Virus record (IMG/VR): IMGVR_UViG_3300037088_000263
Coordinates: 1 to 57,410 of that record
Strand: one strand, 5' to 3'
DNA length: 57,410 nucleotides
Source of the DNA: a virus
In this document: piece by piece, positions 57,213-57,410 of the stretch
How positions within the stretch are numbered: the first letter of the stretch is position 1
Layout: the number at the start of each line of letters is the position of its first letter
Notes under the pieces: model-generated
The model's input: only the letters and a program-made list of their open reading frames with translations
Database searches by the model: none
Told to the model about the DNA's origin: nothing
Made by a program: the position numbers and the translations under genes

Positions 57213-57410
57213 ACGGACTGGAGATGCTGGCGAACGGGAAGGAGCGGCAGGCGCTCTCCTTCCTGCGCAAAGTGGCGCAAAGGACGCCGAACTACGGAAA
57301 CCTCATCAACGTAGCCGCTGCGCTACGGGCGTGCGGGGAGGTGGATTCCGCAATCGGCGAACTGAAGCGTGCGCTGGCGATTGACGAGACGCGCGCCGAG
57401 GCGTGGAACA
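57209..57410 (+). CDS. TPR-glycosyltransferase, 5' part (continues at position 1)
   Basis: This is the start of the gene that crosses the circular junction. The ATG at 57209 overlaps the stop of the preceding gene (ATGA, 57209-57212). It reads 25 codons (MNGLEMLANG... ) up to the joint and then enters the frame that begins at position 1. The whole protein is 405 aa. The first residues form helices of a tetratricopeptide repeat. The function is described under the entry at 1-1143. The last 127 bases of this entry duplicate the window start. Confidence 0.9.
   Translation, partial: MNGLEMLANGKERQALSFLRKVAQRTPNYGNLINVAAALRACGEVDSAIGELKRALAIDETRAEAWN
57284..57410. repeat. 127-bp terminal overlap, right copy
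   Basis: Second copy of the overlap described at 1-127. Joining the two copies restores a single open frame from the ATG at 57209 to the TGA at 1141-1143. No cohesive-end or packaging-site signal was recognised in it. Confidence 0.95.

Noticed and set aside
1-57410. CRISPR array or insertion sequence
   Set aside because: No regularly spaced repeats and no transposase were found; the only short tandem repeat is the coding hexamer at 54070-54225.

Overview
The window is one complete circular genome of a tailed bacteriophage. Its last 127 bases (57284-57410) repeat its first 127 exactly, so the contig closes into a circle of 57,283 bp and one gene (57209 through 1143) crosses the junction. A terminase pair, portal, scaffold, major capsid protein, short-tail style connector and tail proteins, and internal ejection-like proteins point to a podovirus-like virion. 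No contractile sheath, baseplate or tape-measure protein is visible. The host is not named by any gene. Several virion proteins carry Sec signal peptides, and there is a DUF5678/retropepsin pair; both remind me of Acidobacteriota, but this is inference only.

Layout. (1) 42959 through the junction to about 5861, mostly + strand: an early or middle region of small, tightly overlapping genes. It holds many small CxxC zinc-ribbon proteins, an ERF annealing protein, a YqaJ-type exonuclease, a RuvC-like resolvase, a small serine recombinase, a DnaD/replisome-organiser-like protein, a DUF6948 protein followed by a Gly-Ser/Tyr/Asp repeat protein, a TPR-glycosyltransferase, an HTH protein and a TylF-like O-methyltransferase. 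(2) 42784 down to 5702, - strand: the late operon. In order it runs secreted protein, modular fibre, recombinase-like fragment, terminase small and large, a LAGLIDADG homing endonuclease, FmdB zinc ribbon, portal, scaffold, capsid, decoration protein, paired paralogues, three signal-peptide fibre/spike proteins (one a carbohydrate esterase), connector, lysis candidates, tail proteins, ejection proteins and a Cas4-like Fe-S protein. (3) Small opposite-strand insertions: two tiny + strand genes at 11929-12167 inside the tail cluster, and the - strand retropepsin/DUF5678 cassette at 43838-44517 inside the early region.

How it may work. Recombination (ERF, YqaJ, RuvC-like, resolvase) looks phage-encoded. 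No DNA polymerase, primase, helicase, integrase of usual size or CI-like repressor is recognisable, so replication probably leans on the host and lifestyle is uncertain. Host recognition probably uses the 1391-aa spike (SGNH esterase plus a YetA/PL26-like region) and the repeat-built 1259-aa fibre. Two candidate holins and a coiled-coil membrane protein sit together, but no endolysin is recognisable.

The most unusual signals are: signal peptides on virion-type proteins; a strongly structured non-coding stretch at 49905-50144; a 520-bp gene-poor stretch at 55927-56449 with a good promoter and a 16-bp palindrome; a leader with competing hairpins at 45374-45417; two Shine-Dalgarno hairpins with a compensatory base change; and a class II tRNA-like gene with an odd anticodon loop.
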